From NCBI RefSeq assembly GCF_019175385.1, contig NC_083339.1, positions 51,636,282 through 51,700,281 on the forward strand: DNA of 64,000 bases, written 5' to 3'. A program made the translations under genes and the position numbers. Shown here in pieces: positions 45,634-55,079 of this stretch. Positions within the stretch are counted from its first letter, which is position 1. The number at the start of each line of letters is the position of its first letter. The notes below the pieces were generated by a model, which was not told the origin of the DNA, did not search any database, and saw only the letters and a program-made list of their open reading frames with translations. The stretch comes from Lycium barbarum (Eukaryota > Streptophyta > Magnoliopsida > Solanales > Solanaceae).

Positions 45634-46143
45634 TCATATACCTATAGTCGATCGGTCCTTAGCCTGATCTGGTGGGCTATAAAGTGAAGTGTTCTTTTCA
45701 TCATTGTCTTCCCACCATCTGCTAGTATGGCCTTCGTCACCTCTCTCATTTGAGTCCGAGGGATACGGATAATCCGGCAACTCCTGGTTTACTGACGGTC
45801 AGGATAAAGGACTAGAGGAATCAGTAACACTCACCGGGGTCGCTGGTCTGACGTAGTGCTCTGCCATAGGAGCAGCTGGGGGAGTCAACTCTAATACAGT
45901 CTCAGAGATCTCCTCCTCTAGCACCCCATATAAACTCGCAAATGGGTCTGTGTCATTGCTGTCCTCTGATGGATCCTCCTCTCTAGAACTCAGAAATTCT
46001 GGAGGAATCGTCGCGGGGTCCTCAGAGGGATCAGTCTCAACGGAATAGCTGAGGCTCCTTCTGCTCGGTCCCGAAGCCTGTGGTCCTGAATCTACTCTAA
46101 GGGTCTTCTTAGTACCCCCACTATCCGAGGCTGATCTCTTCAT
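45634..46143 (-). pseudogene. Acidic Ser/Pro/Asp/Glu-rich ORF in gag position, one in-frame stop
   Basis: 170 codons in one frame starting MKRSASDSGGTKKTLRVDSG (46143). An in-frame TGA lies at 45799-45801 after DSSSPLS, and the same frame goes on with PSVNQELPDYPYPSDSNERG, DEGHTSRWWEDNDEK and ends at 45634. The start is basic; the rest is strongly acidic and low in hydrophobic residues (ETDPSEDPATIPPEF, SREEDPSEDSNDTDPF), so probably disordered. It lies where gag begins, about 200 bp after the primer site, but lacks the capsid and zinc-knuckle motifs of the Gags in this window. It may be a diverged Gag N-terminus whose remainder was lost. Function unknown. Confidence 0.55.
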
Positions 46144-46345
46144 CTTTTGTTAGTCTACACTTACCTACAGGAAAAAGGGGTCAGAAGCGATCTTTCCTAG
46201 ACTCTGCCTCTATCGCATGATCTAAGATAGAAAGAAAGGTCAATGATTCCTGGATGCCCTGCAGCCTCCTGCTTATAAGTGTGGCCGGCTTCACACCCAT
46301 AAACAGGACTCTACCTAACACAGTCTGTAGACAATCCCTAGGACG
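46144..46345 (-). other. Leader of the H/I-family element, split by insertion J
   Basis: Minus-strand leader between primer site and ORF. It matches the leaders of D, L/N and B (TCTAGTAGAGTCTTG-type, CTATCGCACGATCT-type sequence). It ends at GGACG, the left target duplication of J; it resumes at 50143 with GGACGAACTGCTCTGATACC. Confidence 0.85.
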
Positions 46346-46370
46346 TGTCACGACCTAACAAGAGGGCCAT
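46346..46370 (-). repeat. Inverted U5 end at left border of J
   Basis: TGTCACGACCTAACAAGAGG and the next five bases mirror the last 25 bases of LTR F. Similarity stops at 46371. Confidence 0.85.
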
Positions 46371-46379
46371 TATGGCTCG

Positions 46380-46879
46380 GATGAATGTTCTACAAGAATG
46401 GGGGATTATCAGATTGTTTGAAATTTGGAAATTCAAAGTTAATAGTTGGGTATTCTGGTAGGGTCGCCAATGGAAGGTGTGATGAGATTTGGTAAGGAAG
46501 GTAAGCTCAATCCCCAATTCATTAGGCCTTACAAGCTATGCGCAAGGTAGACCAAGTAGTTTATGAATTAGATCTTCCCTCAAGATTGAAGTCAATTCAC
46601 CCGGTGTATCATGTGTTGATGCTTTGTAGATGCATTAGGTATCCTCCCAGAAGTATGCCTGTAGAGGACATCCAGGTCATAGAACAACTGCCCTATGTAG
46701 AAGTACCCATTTCCATTCTAGACAGACAAGTTCAAAGAATGAGGACTAAAAATGTAGCTTCAGTTACATCCTGTGGAGAAACAACAATAACTTGGGAGGC
46801 TAAAAAAGGTGGGAAGTCCAGGACCTGTATTTTTTTTCACCCTCATAAGAAGTTCCGACAAAGACGCCAGCACCCTTAG
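46380..46879 (+). pseudogene. pol: J pol C-terminal fragment (integrase end and chromodomain-like tail)
   Basis: Begins in the integrase C-terminal region (KFKVNSWVFW, then GVMRFGKEGKLNPQFIRPYK in shifted frames) and continues from about 46538 with KVDQVVYELDLPSRLKSIHPVYHV, EDIQVIEQLPYVEVPISILDRQ and VQRMRTKNVASV. The tail is disturbed (TSCGETTITWEAK) and ends at 46879. Everything upstream (gag to integrase core) is missing in J. Confidence 0.85.
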
Positions 46880-47045
46880 GTATGTACTACTTCTTATGAA
46901 GAATTTTTCGATCATGCATGGCCAATATAAAGATTGGTGTTGGGGCCTTATGAGGCACTGTATATCTTGGGACGTTGTGACAGGATGATAGTGGTCCAGT
47001 TATAGGGGAAATTTTGGTGACGTTTTTGTGGAATTCCTCAGCTTA

Positions 47046-47081
47046 ACATTCGAGGACGAATGTTTTTAAGGGGGAAGGAAT
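47046..47081 (+). other. J hairpin and polypurine tract
   Basis: Conserved inverted repeat at 47046-47065, then AAGGGGGAAGGAA directly before the LTR. Confidence 0.88.
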
Positions 47082-47490
47082 GTTACACCCCGTAGTTTCT
47101 GTACGTTGAGATTCATTAAGTGTTAGCTATTCAATTGCAGACATCAGAGTTATTGTCGAGAAGATGCAAGATCATAGGTGCTTGTCTTATAATTATAAGA
47201 GTTTGAGTTCATGTAACAGGTTATAGAAGGATTGTAAAACAAGTGAACTAAAGAGATAAAGCTTCCGAAGCTTTGAAGGAAAATGCGCAAGGTTTGGTAC
47301 GAAATTTTGGTCTAATTGGGAGAAAGAATATCTTTTAGTATATTAAGAGTTTTGAAGTGAAACAAATGTATAAAGTGAAGTTCGGGAAGTCTAGTTTCCA
47401 ACGCAACAAACCACTCCTCAATAGGACATCGGGGTAAGGAGATATGGATATTACGAGTCGGGCTGGCAGGCTAGGAAAATGGTCTGTGCA

Positions 47491-47555
47491 AACGCGCCAG
47501 GGAGTGGCGCGAACACGCAAGAGGCACAGGGCCAACACAGCGCGAACGCGCTAAG
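47491..47555. promoter_or_regulatory. CG-rich array 1 in LTR F
   Basis: AACGCGCCAG, GGCGCGAACACGC and CGCGAACGCGC, the same CGCGAACGCG core as in LTRs H and I. It lies about 540 bp upstream of the TATA box. Confidence 0.5.
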
Positions 47556-47998
47556 CAATTTTGAGTCTTGGGTTAGGGATGTAATTTATATTATAAGAGT
47601 GTAATAATAATACACATATGACATTTGGAGACTGTATGGTGTAAATCAGTTAGTACGTTACTTGATGAATAGCCCTCGTAACCGTAAGTTAAGGTGAGGC
47701 CCATATGCTGGGGTTTTATAAAGGACATATGAAGAGATATGTGATTAGTACATGGGAAGTTGAGCAATTCTCAAGAAGGACCCTTAAGCCAAATATGGGC
47801 ATTAGCCCTCCAAAAGGATGATTTAAGGATACATTTTCGGATGATTTGACTTGAAGAGGCTAAAACGCCATTATACGTTTGGAATTTTGAAACACACAAA
47901 AATTGAAAGTTGTAGATAATTGAATTATCTTTCCAACCATAGGTCGTGGGCCCTCATACCATATCGGAATCAAGAGTTATGACCTTTTTACTGAACAA

Positions 47999-48060
47999 AC
48001 GCGCAGGCAAAGAATTAAGCCTGCGCGAACGCGCCCAAAGGGGGCGCGATTGCGCTGAAC
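47999..48060. promoter_or_regulatory. CG-rich array 2 in LTR F
   Basis: ACGCGCAGG, CTGCGCGAACGCGCCC and GGGGCGCGATTGCGC, about 35 bp upstream of the TATA box at 48093. Confidence 0.62.
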
Positions 48061-48092
48061 GAATTTTAAGTCGGTCCAGGCAGAACCTGGGC

Positions 48093-48105
48093 CATTATAA
48101 AAAGG
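48093..48105 (+). promoter_or_regulatory. TATA box of LTR F
   Basis: CATTATAAAAAGG, a good plant TATA box, just downstream of CG-rich array 2. Confidence 0.7.
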
Positions 48106-49241
48106 GGTTACCCCTTTATTTTCCTCATCCAACACGCCTAATACTCTCCAAAATTCTGGAGAGTTCTCCCCAACTCCCCAAGCCAAATTTTAAGCCTAAA
48201 CCAGGTATAATTCCTGAATTCCGGTCAAGACAGCGTATAGTTGTGATTACAAAAATCGTGTAGCGATGTGTTTGGCTCAGTTCAAGGTGGAAAAGTGAAG
48301 ATACAACAATATTATTGGGAGAGAGGTAAGAATCTCTTATTATTAATGTTAATTTTGATTTATTTACGGAGATAGAACTATCAAATAGCCATATAGTAGT
48401 TTTGTTGGTGGAAATATTGGATAAACCCCATATAAGATATTTATGGATTATTTTGGTACTGAGAATATTATGATTGATGGTGGTATTGTTGTTGTTGTTG
48501 TTGGTTGTTGAATTATGAATTCGGGTTAGGCATATAAACATGAGAGATGTTGCCCGAATTTCGACAGATTTTAAGAAGGTTTAATTTGAAGGTTTAGGAT
48601 AAGTATATAACAGCGAGCCTAACCATAGTATGAATGGTCTTATAGGTAGATTGCGAGACTGGAAATAGGCGGAAAAGCCACAACGTGAAATTTCAGGTAT
48701 GTTAAGGTTCGACCCTTTCTTTCAAAGGCATGATTCCTATGTTTGATTCCATAAATGTTTCCATAACCTCCCTGTTTCTAAAAGTTAGAAGTTCATGATT
48801 CAAGGCATGACTCCTTTTCTAATAATCCATAAATGTTTTCCGAAATGTCCGTATTTTTCATGGTTTCCAAAATGTCCGTATTTTTCCAAACCAGAGATTT
48901 ATGATTTTGTATGCTCTTATGACAACAATGATGGACATGTTTTTATCATGTTGACGATGATGCCAAAGATGAGAATACTTCTATGATGATTATGATGAGA
49001 ATTATTTCACGTTTAAAAGTCTCAAGTTGTGAAGTCAATGATGATATGAGAACATTGAGCTATTCTCTTGATTTCTTCGATTTTATTCATTGTTGTTGAT
49101 CTCACCTTACAATAATTGTCCCTTCAAGGTGAGATAGAGCGATGATGATTATTCCATAATATAATCGAAGGTTACCGACCTTACGTCACTCTGATATAGT
49201 CATAGCGTTCTTTGGGCTCTCATGCATTCTACTTATGTCAT

Positions 49242-49247
49242 AATATA

Positions 49248-49318
<71 letters not shown>

Positions 49319-49320
49319 AT
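49242..49320. repeat. (TA)n microsatellite
   Basis: Long TA run with few interruptions in LTR F. Confidence 0.95.
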
Positions 49321-49930
49321 ATGGGGTTATGGGAAAAGGGCGAGGCGTTATAGACGCATAGCCACCTGATCAGTTGGGGTATTATGATATCGTCCCGGAC
49401 GCGGGATGCCACGAGGGGCCGTTCGTTCCTCGGCACTGTTATATATATTTATGGATCGAGCTGCACGTTCCGCAGCAATTCTATTTTATGTATACATGTA
49501 TGAGAAATGTTTTTCAAAGAAAGCTAAGCATGCATGGTATCCGCCCTGAGAGGCATCTAGATGCACACGTTATTCCCCTATCTCATGTTATGTTCCATAT
49601 GTCTTATTATATTACTGTTCATGCCTTACATACTCGGTACATTACTCATACTGACGTCCTTTCTTGTGGACGTTGTGTTCATGCCCACAGGTAGATGGGG
49701 AAATGGTACAGATCCCTAGGAGCCTTGTCAACAGCTTTGTAGAAGCACTCCACTACTCCGGAGTTTCCTCTTATCGGTATATTCTTTTGTGTACATATTT
49801 GGGGCATGGCGAGGTCCTGTCCCGTCCTGATGTATCCTAGTTAGAGATTCGTAGATACATATGTGTGGGTAGCAGATGTCTCATGACACCTTAGTATATA
49901 TTTTTGTATATCATTTCTGACACCTCGAGA

Positions 49931-49931
<1 letters not shown>

Positions 49932-49993
<62 letters not shown>
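49932..49993. repeat. (AT)n microsatellite
   Basis: Uninterrupted AT run in LTR F near its U5 end. Confidence 0.95.
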
Positions 49994-49998
<5 letters not shown>

Positions 49999-50149
49999 GC
50001 TTTGTGAAGATATTTAGTGACCATTTCACCGCAAGTATGTTGGGAATTATGTTTGCACAAGTTGAGTGATAGATAGTATGATAAAAGCTGCTCGATAGCT
50101 AGTACCGGGTACCCGGCATGGCCCTCTTGTTGGGTCGTGACAGGACGAA

Positions 50150-50163
50150 CTGCTCTGATACCA
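50150..50163 (-). other. Primer binding site of the H/I-family element
   Basis: CTGCTCTGATACCA, reverse complement of the initiator-Met primer site, four bases left of LTR I. Confidence 0.92.
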
Positions 50164-50167
50164 CTTT

Positions 50168-51670
50168 TGTCACGACCCAAACAGATGAGCCATGACTAGT
50201 GCCCGAGCTGGACACTCGTATACGAACCTGCTAAATATAATCTGGAAATTTGAAAAAGCATGATGTAGACTCATAATGTCATATATCAGAATGAACCTGT
50301 CCCCTGAGGAGTCACAGGTAGCTAAGACATAACAAAATATGCAAGCCGACAAGGCTGCAACTATATACGGGAATATAAAAAACGAACTATGTCGATATAG
50401 CTGACCAAAACATATATACAACCCACACATGTCTACAGACCTCTAAGAGTATAACAGTGAAATACCACGGGACAGAGCCCCGCCGTACCCCTGGATATGC
50501 ATAAGTCTATATCAAAGGATCTGTACCAAAATGACTCAAGCTCCAGAACAATGGAGCTCTCCAAGAAGTTGAGCAGAACACTTAGTATTAGGGGCAATCA
50601 TGTACAAAATGAATCATCATTTGGAATTCAAGAGAATAAATAGGAAGACCTAACACTTGGGGGACCAAAGACAACTATCATGTCAAGTACTACTGAGAAC
50701 TAGAGTTCATTGGAGTCACATGTGTTTGTCACTTGTTCATGTTATGTAATTCATGCCAAAGAAGGAAGAAGGGATAGTTTTACATACCTTGAAGCTTATC
50801 TATTCGCCCAACTTCTACTTTTCAAACTCACAAATCTACAATCAAGGGAATTCATACTATTGTTAGGCTCGTTATCAAGTGCTTATCTTTAGCCTTTAAA
50901 TTAACTCTTTCTAGAATCTGCCGAAATTTCGGCAGCATCTCCCCTGTTTATATCCCTAGCCCGAAATCACAATTCCAACAACTAACAACAACAACCACAA
51001 TACTGTCATGAACAACATTACCATCAATGTCTAAATACTCCATAAGACATCGTATATGATGTTTATCCGATTTTTCAACCAACTACTTCATTATACGACC
51101 ATTTAATCGCTCTATTTCCGTAAATAAACCTAAAGCAATATCAATAGGGAGAGATTCATACCTTATTCTTACTAAAATAGCAATATCCTCAATATTCACT
51201 TCGAATCCAAGCCAAAATCCACCGCCACACGATCCTATAGTCACCGTTATACGCCACCCGATCCTTAATTTGTTGAAATCACTCAAATCCCTCAACTTTT
51301 TGTGAAACAAATGCCCTTATGTGTTGCAGAGCTCTAGGATCTGTTTTTGGAGTGAAAAAAAAAGGTTTTGGTCCTTATATAGGTGGGTAAAATCGGTGAA
51401 AATCGACTCAATAATTGACCTTCGCGAACGCGATGGTCTGGAATTTCCATGGCCATCGCGAACGCGAGGCCATCTCGCTAACGCGAAGGACAATTCTGCC
51501 CAGTTCGCCTAATTTTTCATCTTCCGCCCATTTGACCTCTAATCCTTCCAATACTTCTCATACATGATCGTAGACCCTTATAACCATAAAATAGGCACAT
51601 ATCACTCCAGTGTTCACAATTAAGTAGTTTACACCTAAGGAACTCAACGTCCAAACTACGAGGTGTAACA
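50168..51670 (-). repeat. LTR I (1503 bp)
   Basis: Same family as LTR H but lacking its minisatellite part: at about 50580 it jumps from GTTGAGCAG to AACACTTAGTATTAGG, losing about 640 bp. It has a primer site at its left border and a polypurine tract at its right border, so it serves as 5' LTR for the left unit and 3' LTR for the right one. It contains the perfect palindrome CTGCCGAAATTTCGGCAG (50918-50935), the TATA box CCTATATAAGG (51373-51383, minus) and a CGCGAACGCG array (51421-51489). Confidence 0.92.
51421..51489. promoter_or_regulatory. CGCGAACGCG array in LTR I
   Basis: Copies of the array in LTR H, one unit mutated to CGCTAACGCG. The TATA box lies at 51373-51383 in minus sense. 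Confidence 0.63.
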
Positions 51671-51706
51671 TCCTCCCCCCTTTAGAAACATACGTCCTCG
51701 AATGTT
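51671..51706 (-). other. Polypurine tract and hairpin beside LTR I
   Basis: TCCTCCCCCCTTT, then the hairpin at 51687-51706 with one mismatch in its left arm (AACATACG). Confidence 0.83.
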
Positions 51707-51943
51707 AAATTGTTAGGAATTCTACATATATTTTTCCAGAGTTCCCTCTGTTAATATATCAATCCAACCTGTACACAGCAAACCAAGATGATGTCACACA
51801 CAGGGCCACATGCAAATATATTCGACAATATGGACTCACACGACCAATTATAATAGCTATAAGTAAGTCCAAACCTGGGGGTTATGATGTCTGAACCTGG
51901 GCCTCCTGGGAAAACGGGAACAAGTGCGGGTACTTAGTCTTCA
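51707..51943 (-). other. 3' untranslated region and start of pol tail, cut by K
   Basis: Matches 41532-41768 next to LTR H, including GGGGGTTATGATGTCT and the VETS-type pol end. It breaks off at CTTCA (51939-51943), where LTR fragment K begins. Confidence 0.8.
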
Positions 51944-53213
51944 TGTCACACCCCAATCCTGATACGGCATGACGGGCACCCGACTCTCATTAGAGTCGAG
52001 CGAACCCTCAGACATTTGCTCTATCAAAACCTGTCATTTCAAAAACTTTTAAGAACATAAACTTTTCCAAATAGAAATCATCTAAAATACATACTCATTT
52101 AAAGTACACAAATGACTCAACTGACATCACTCTGTCAACTTCTCGACAAACATACCACAGGACACTGTCTGCAGAAGTCTCTAAGAAGTAAACTGAACAC
52201 TATGAGTCAGGACAGGGCCCTAACATACCTATAATCATATATATCTATACATGACTCAGCACAGCTCCAGAATGAGGTGGAACTTGCCAATCCCAGCTGA
52301 CGTCCAAGCATCCTAGATATACACTTAACCTGCCAAATAATCTGGGGCTGCGGGCATGAACGCAATGTCCCTAGGAAAAAGGACGTCAGTACGGACAATG
52401 TACTGAGTATGTGAGGTAGTAACAAGTCATAATCATAATTTGACTTAGGAGAGAAGAAATCACAATCTAACTCAACACCTGCAGCCTTCACTGGAAGAAA
52501 TATAAATATGCACACGAAGTCTCAACACAATCTTTAAGTAAATAATGCAATCCAACACACATGCCGCTTCCGACATGTTAACAGAATGATCCCTTCGGAC
52601 TGCCGCTTCTGGCTATCTCACAATAGTCCCTTCGGAAGGCCGCTTCCGGCATAGTAATGATGGCCCCATATCACTCTGTCGACATCTTGACAAACATACC
52701 ACAGGACACTGTCTGCAGAACTCTCTAAGAAGTAAACTGAACACTATAAGTCAGGACAGGGCCCTGACATACCTATAATCATACATATCTATATATGACT
52801 CAGCACAGCTCCAGAATGAAGTGGAACTTTCCAATCTCAGCTGATATCCAAGCATCCTAGATATACACTTAACCTGCCAAACAATCTGGGGCTGCAGGCA
52901 TGAACGCAGCGTTCCCACGCAAAAGGACGCCAGTACGGATAATGTACTGAGTATGTAAGATGGTAACAAGTCATAATCATAATTTGACTTAGGAGAGAAG
53001 AAATCACAATCTAACTCAACACCTGCAGCCTTCACTGGAAGAAATATAAATATGCACACGAAGTCTCAACACAATCTTTAAGTAAATAATGCAATCCAAC
53101 ACACATGCCGCTTCCGACATGTTAACAGAATGGTCCCTTCAGACTGTCGCTTCCGGCTAGTATCACAATAGTCCCTTCGGACGGTCGCTTCCGGCATAAT
53201 AATGATGGCCCCT
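51944..53213 (-). repeat. LTR fragment K (U5 side) with 544-bp tandem duplication
   Basis: Starts TGTCACACCCC, the inverted U5 end of an LTR. Units 52126-52669 and 52670-53213 are direct repeats with an exact 544-bp offset and scattered differences. Each includes GCCGCTTCCGGCAT and CCCTTCGGA-type short repeats. It joins LTR fragment M head-to-head at about 53214, so LTR start and interior are missing. Confidence 0.85.
52126..53213. repeat. 544-bp direct tandem duplication
   Basis: ATCACTCTGTC opens both units (52126 and 52670). Paired open frames 544 bp apart (52207-52515 and 52751-53059, minus) are duplicates of non-coding LTR sequence. Confidence 0.93.
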
Positions 53214-54216
53214 ATGTATAATGAATTTATGGGTCGAGAAATTGGATCAAACATCGTGTGAGGTGTTTATGGAATATTTTGGTGTTGATAATATTGTTGT
53301 TGATGTTGGTATTGTTGGTTGCTGAATTGAGGTTTTAGGCTAGGCATATAAACAGAGGAGATGATGCCAAAATTTCGGCAGATTCTAGAAAGATTTATTT
53401 GGAGGCTTAGGATGAGTATATAACAACGAGCCTAACAATAGTATGAATGGTTTTATATGTAGATTACGAGACTATGAATGATCTTATGTAGATTGCAAGG
53501 CAAGAAGTAAGTTGGAAAGTGAAATGTAAGCTTCCAGGTATGTAAGCCAAACCTTTCTTCCTTTGGCATGATCCTTGTTGCTATTCATTCTATATGTACC
53601 CCATATGATTCCATTCTTAGACAAGTAAGGTCTAAATGCTTCTTGTGATGGCTTATTGATATTGTACTCCTACTGTGTTCCAAAGGGAACACCCATAAGG
53701 TGCCACGTTGAGTTGTGTATATGGTTCTGCTAACGATTTCAAGGAAATGAGTTTTATACTAAAGGAAACATAAAGTTTGATTTTCAAAACCGCTCCGAAG
53801 GGGGTGCGATATTTTACTACTTCATTTCATTTACGATTTATATTTACATTCCATAGTATTATCCCTTTGTATTGACAAGATCATTTATTCTTTAGGTAAG
53901 GCAATAAGATGAAATTGAGTAGAATATAGGTAGTAAGAATTTCATAACAATTCTACCCTCAAACCTGGAAGTATGTCCTCTTGAGTCTAGTGATATACAA
54001 ATTTGATAACTTTTATGAAAGACTAAGGCTAATAACTGGACTGTGATGAATGGATTAGTGACTTATGGTATGATTGAAATTGATATTTGTCGATTGAGTA
54101 TGTGTTGACATGATTGTGATATTATGAAGCCGGAAGCGGCTACCCGAAGGGGCCATCATTATTAAGCCGGAAGCGGCATCCCGAAGAGGCCATCATTATG
54201 AAGCCAGAAGCGGCTG
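53214..54216 (+). repeat. LTR fragment M (middle part, plus strand)
   Basis: Matches the middle of LTR F-like sequences (GCATATAAACAGAGGAGATG, ACAACGAGCCTAACAATAG). It ends in GAAGCCGGAAGCGGCTACCC repeats, the reverse complement of the repeats in K, so K and M are one family in opposite orientation. It is interrupted at 54216 by element L/N (left flank GGCTG). Confidence 0.82.
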
Positions 54217-55015
54217 TGTCACGACCCAGCCCCGTAGGCCGTGACTAGTGCCCGAGCTGGACACCCATATGTACCTGTCAACATAATTGGATTGATACTA
54301 TAGATCCTCAGTCAATCACAACATAATGACGTACGCAAGCCGACGAGGCTGCCACTGTGTATATCATTGTTCTACGCAAGCCAACAAGGCTACCACAACA
54401 TGACAATATATGCAAGCCGGCAAGGCTACTACAACGATAGAACATGCATACTGATAATACGCACAACTGATCACGTCTGAACACAACCCACATACATGTC
54501 TACAGACCTCTAAGAGTTTCAACAGTGAAATATGACGGGACAGGGCCCCGTCGTACCCTTAAGCAACATATACATGTATACATCAAAAAGGGTCTGTACC
54601 AAAAGCTGAACTCCGGAACAACGGAGCTCTCCAAGATAGCAGAAAGGGAGTCTTAAGCTGGCGGAACACCGAAACGGGTATCTGCACCTGCGGGCATGAA
54701 ACGCAGCCCCCCGAAGAAACGGGGTCAGTACGGAATATGTACTGAGCATGTAAAGCATGAAATACAGTAAACAGGATCATATCTGAAATGAGGAGTACAG
54801 AACACGAATACAATATCCAGAATACCAAAATGCTTGCCTTTGAAACGTAAATCATGCATGTCAATATCATATATCATACTCAGCCCATTATGGGACGTAG
54901 TAACATAATTAGATAATCATCCTGTACGTATGTATATATAACATGTCCTGGCCCTATAGTGAGGGACATGGTAAATAAAATCATATCATCATCATGCACA
55001 CACACACACACACAC

Positions 55016-55079
<64 letters not shown>

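Larger units (their letters stand above)
46346..50142 (+). mobile_element. Insertion J: gypsy fragment with a U5 end at both termini
   Basis: A 3797-bp insertion flanked by GGACG at 46341-46345 and 50143-50147. Its right end is a complete plus-strand LTR ending GTCGTGACA. Its left end is not the start of an LTR but the same U5 terminus inverted: 46346-46370 is the reverse complement of 50118-50142 with one mismatch. Directly after these 25 bp comes the C-terminal part of pol in plus sense. The pre-insertion site is reconstructed perfectly (leader into primer site), so both ends are real integration ends. An aberrant or self-integrated cDNA is the likely source. Confidence 0.85.
47082..50142 (+). 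repeat. LTR F, the 3' LTR of J (3061 bp)
   Basis: Starts TGTTACACCCC and ends GTCGTGACA. It contains two CG-rich arrays (47491-47555 and 47999-48060), a TATA box (48093-48105) and two long (TA) runs (49242-49320, 49932-49993). It shares the CATATAAACATGAGAGATG and GCGAGCCTAAC motifs with LTR fragment M. Confidence 0.92.

Noticed and set aside
46346..50142. DNA transposon with terminal inverted repeats
   Set aside because: The inverted ends are LTR U5 sequence and the interior is gypsy pol plus a whole LTR. The 5-bp duplication fits a retroelement integrase.
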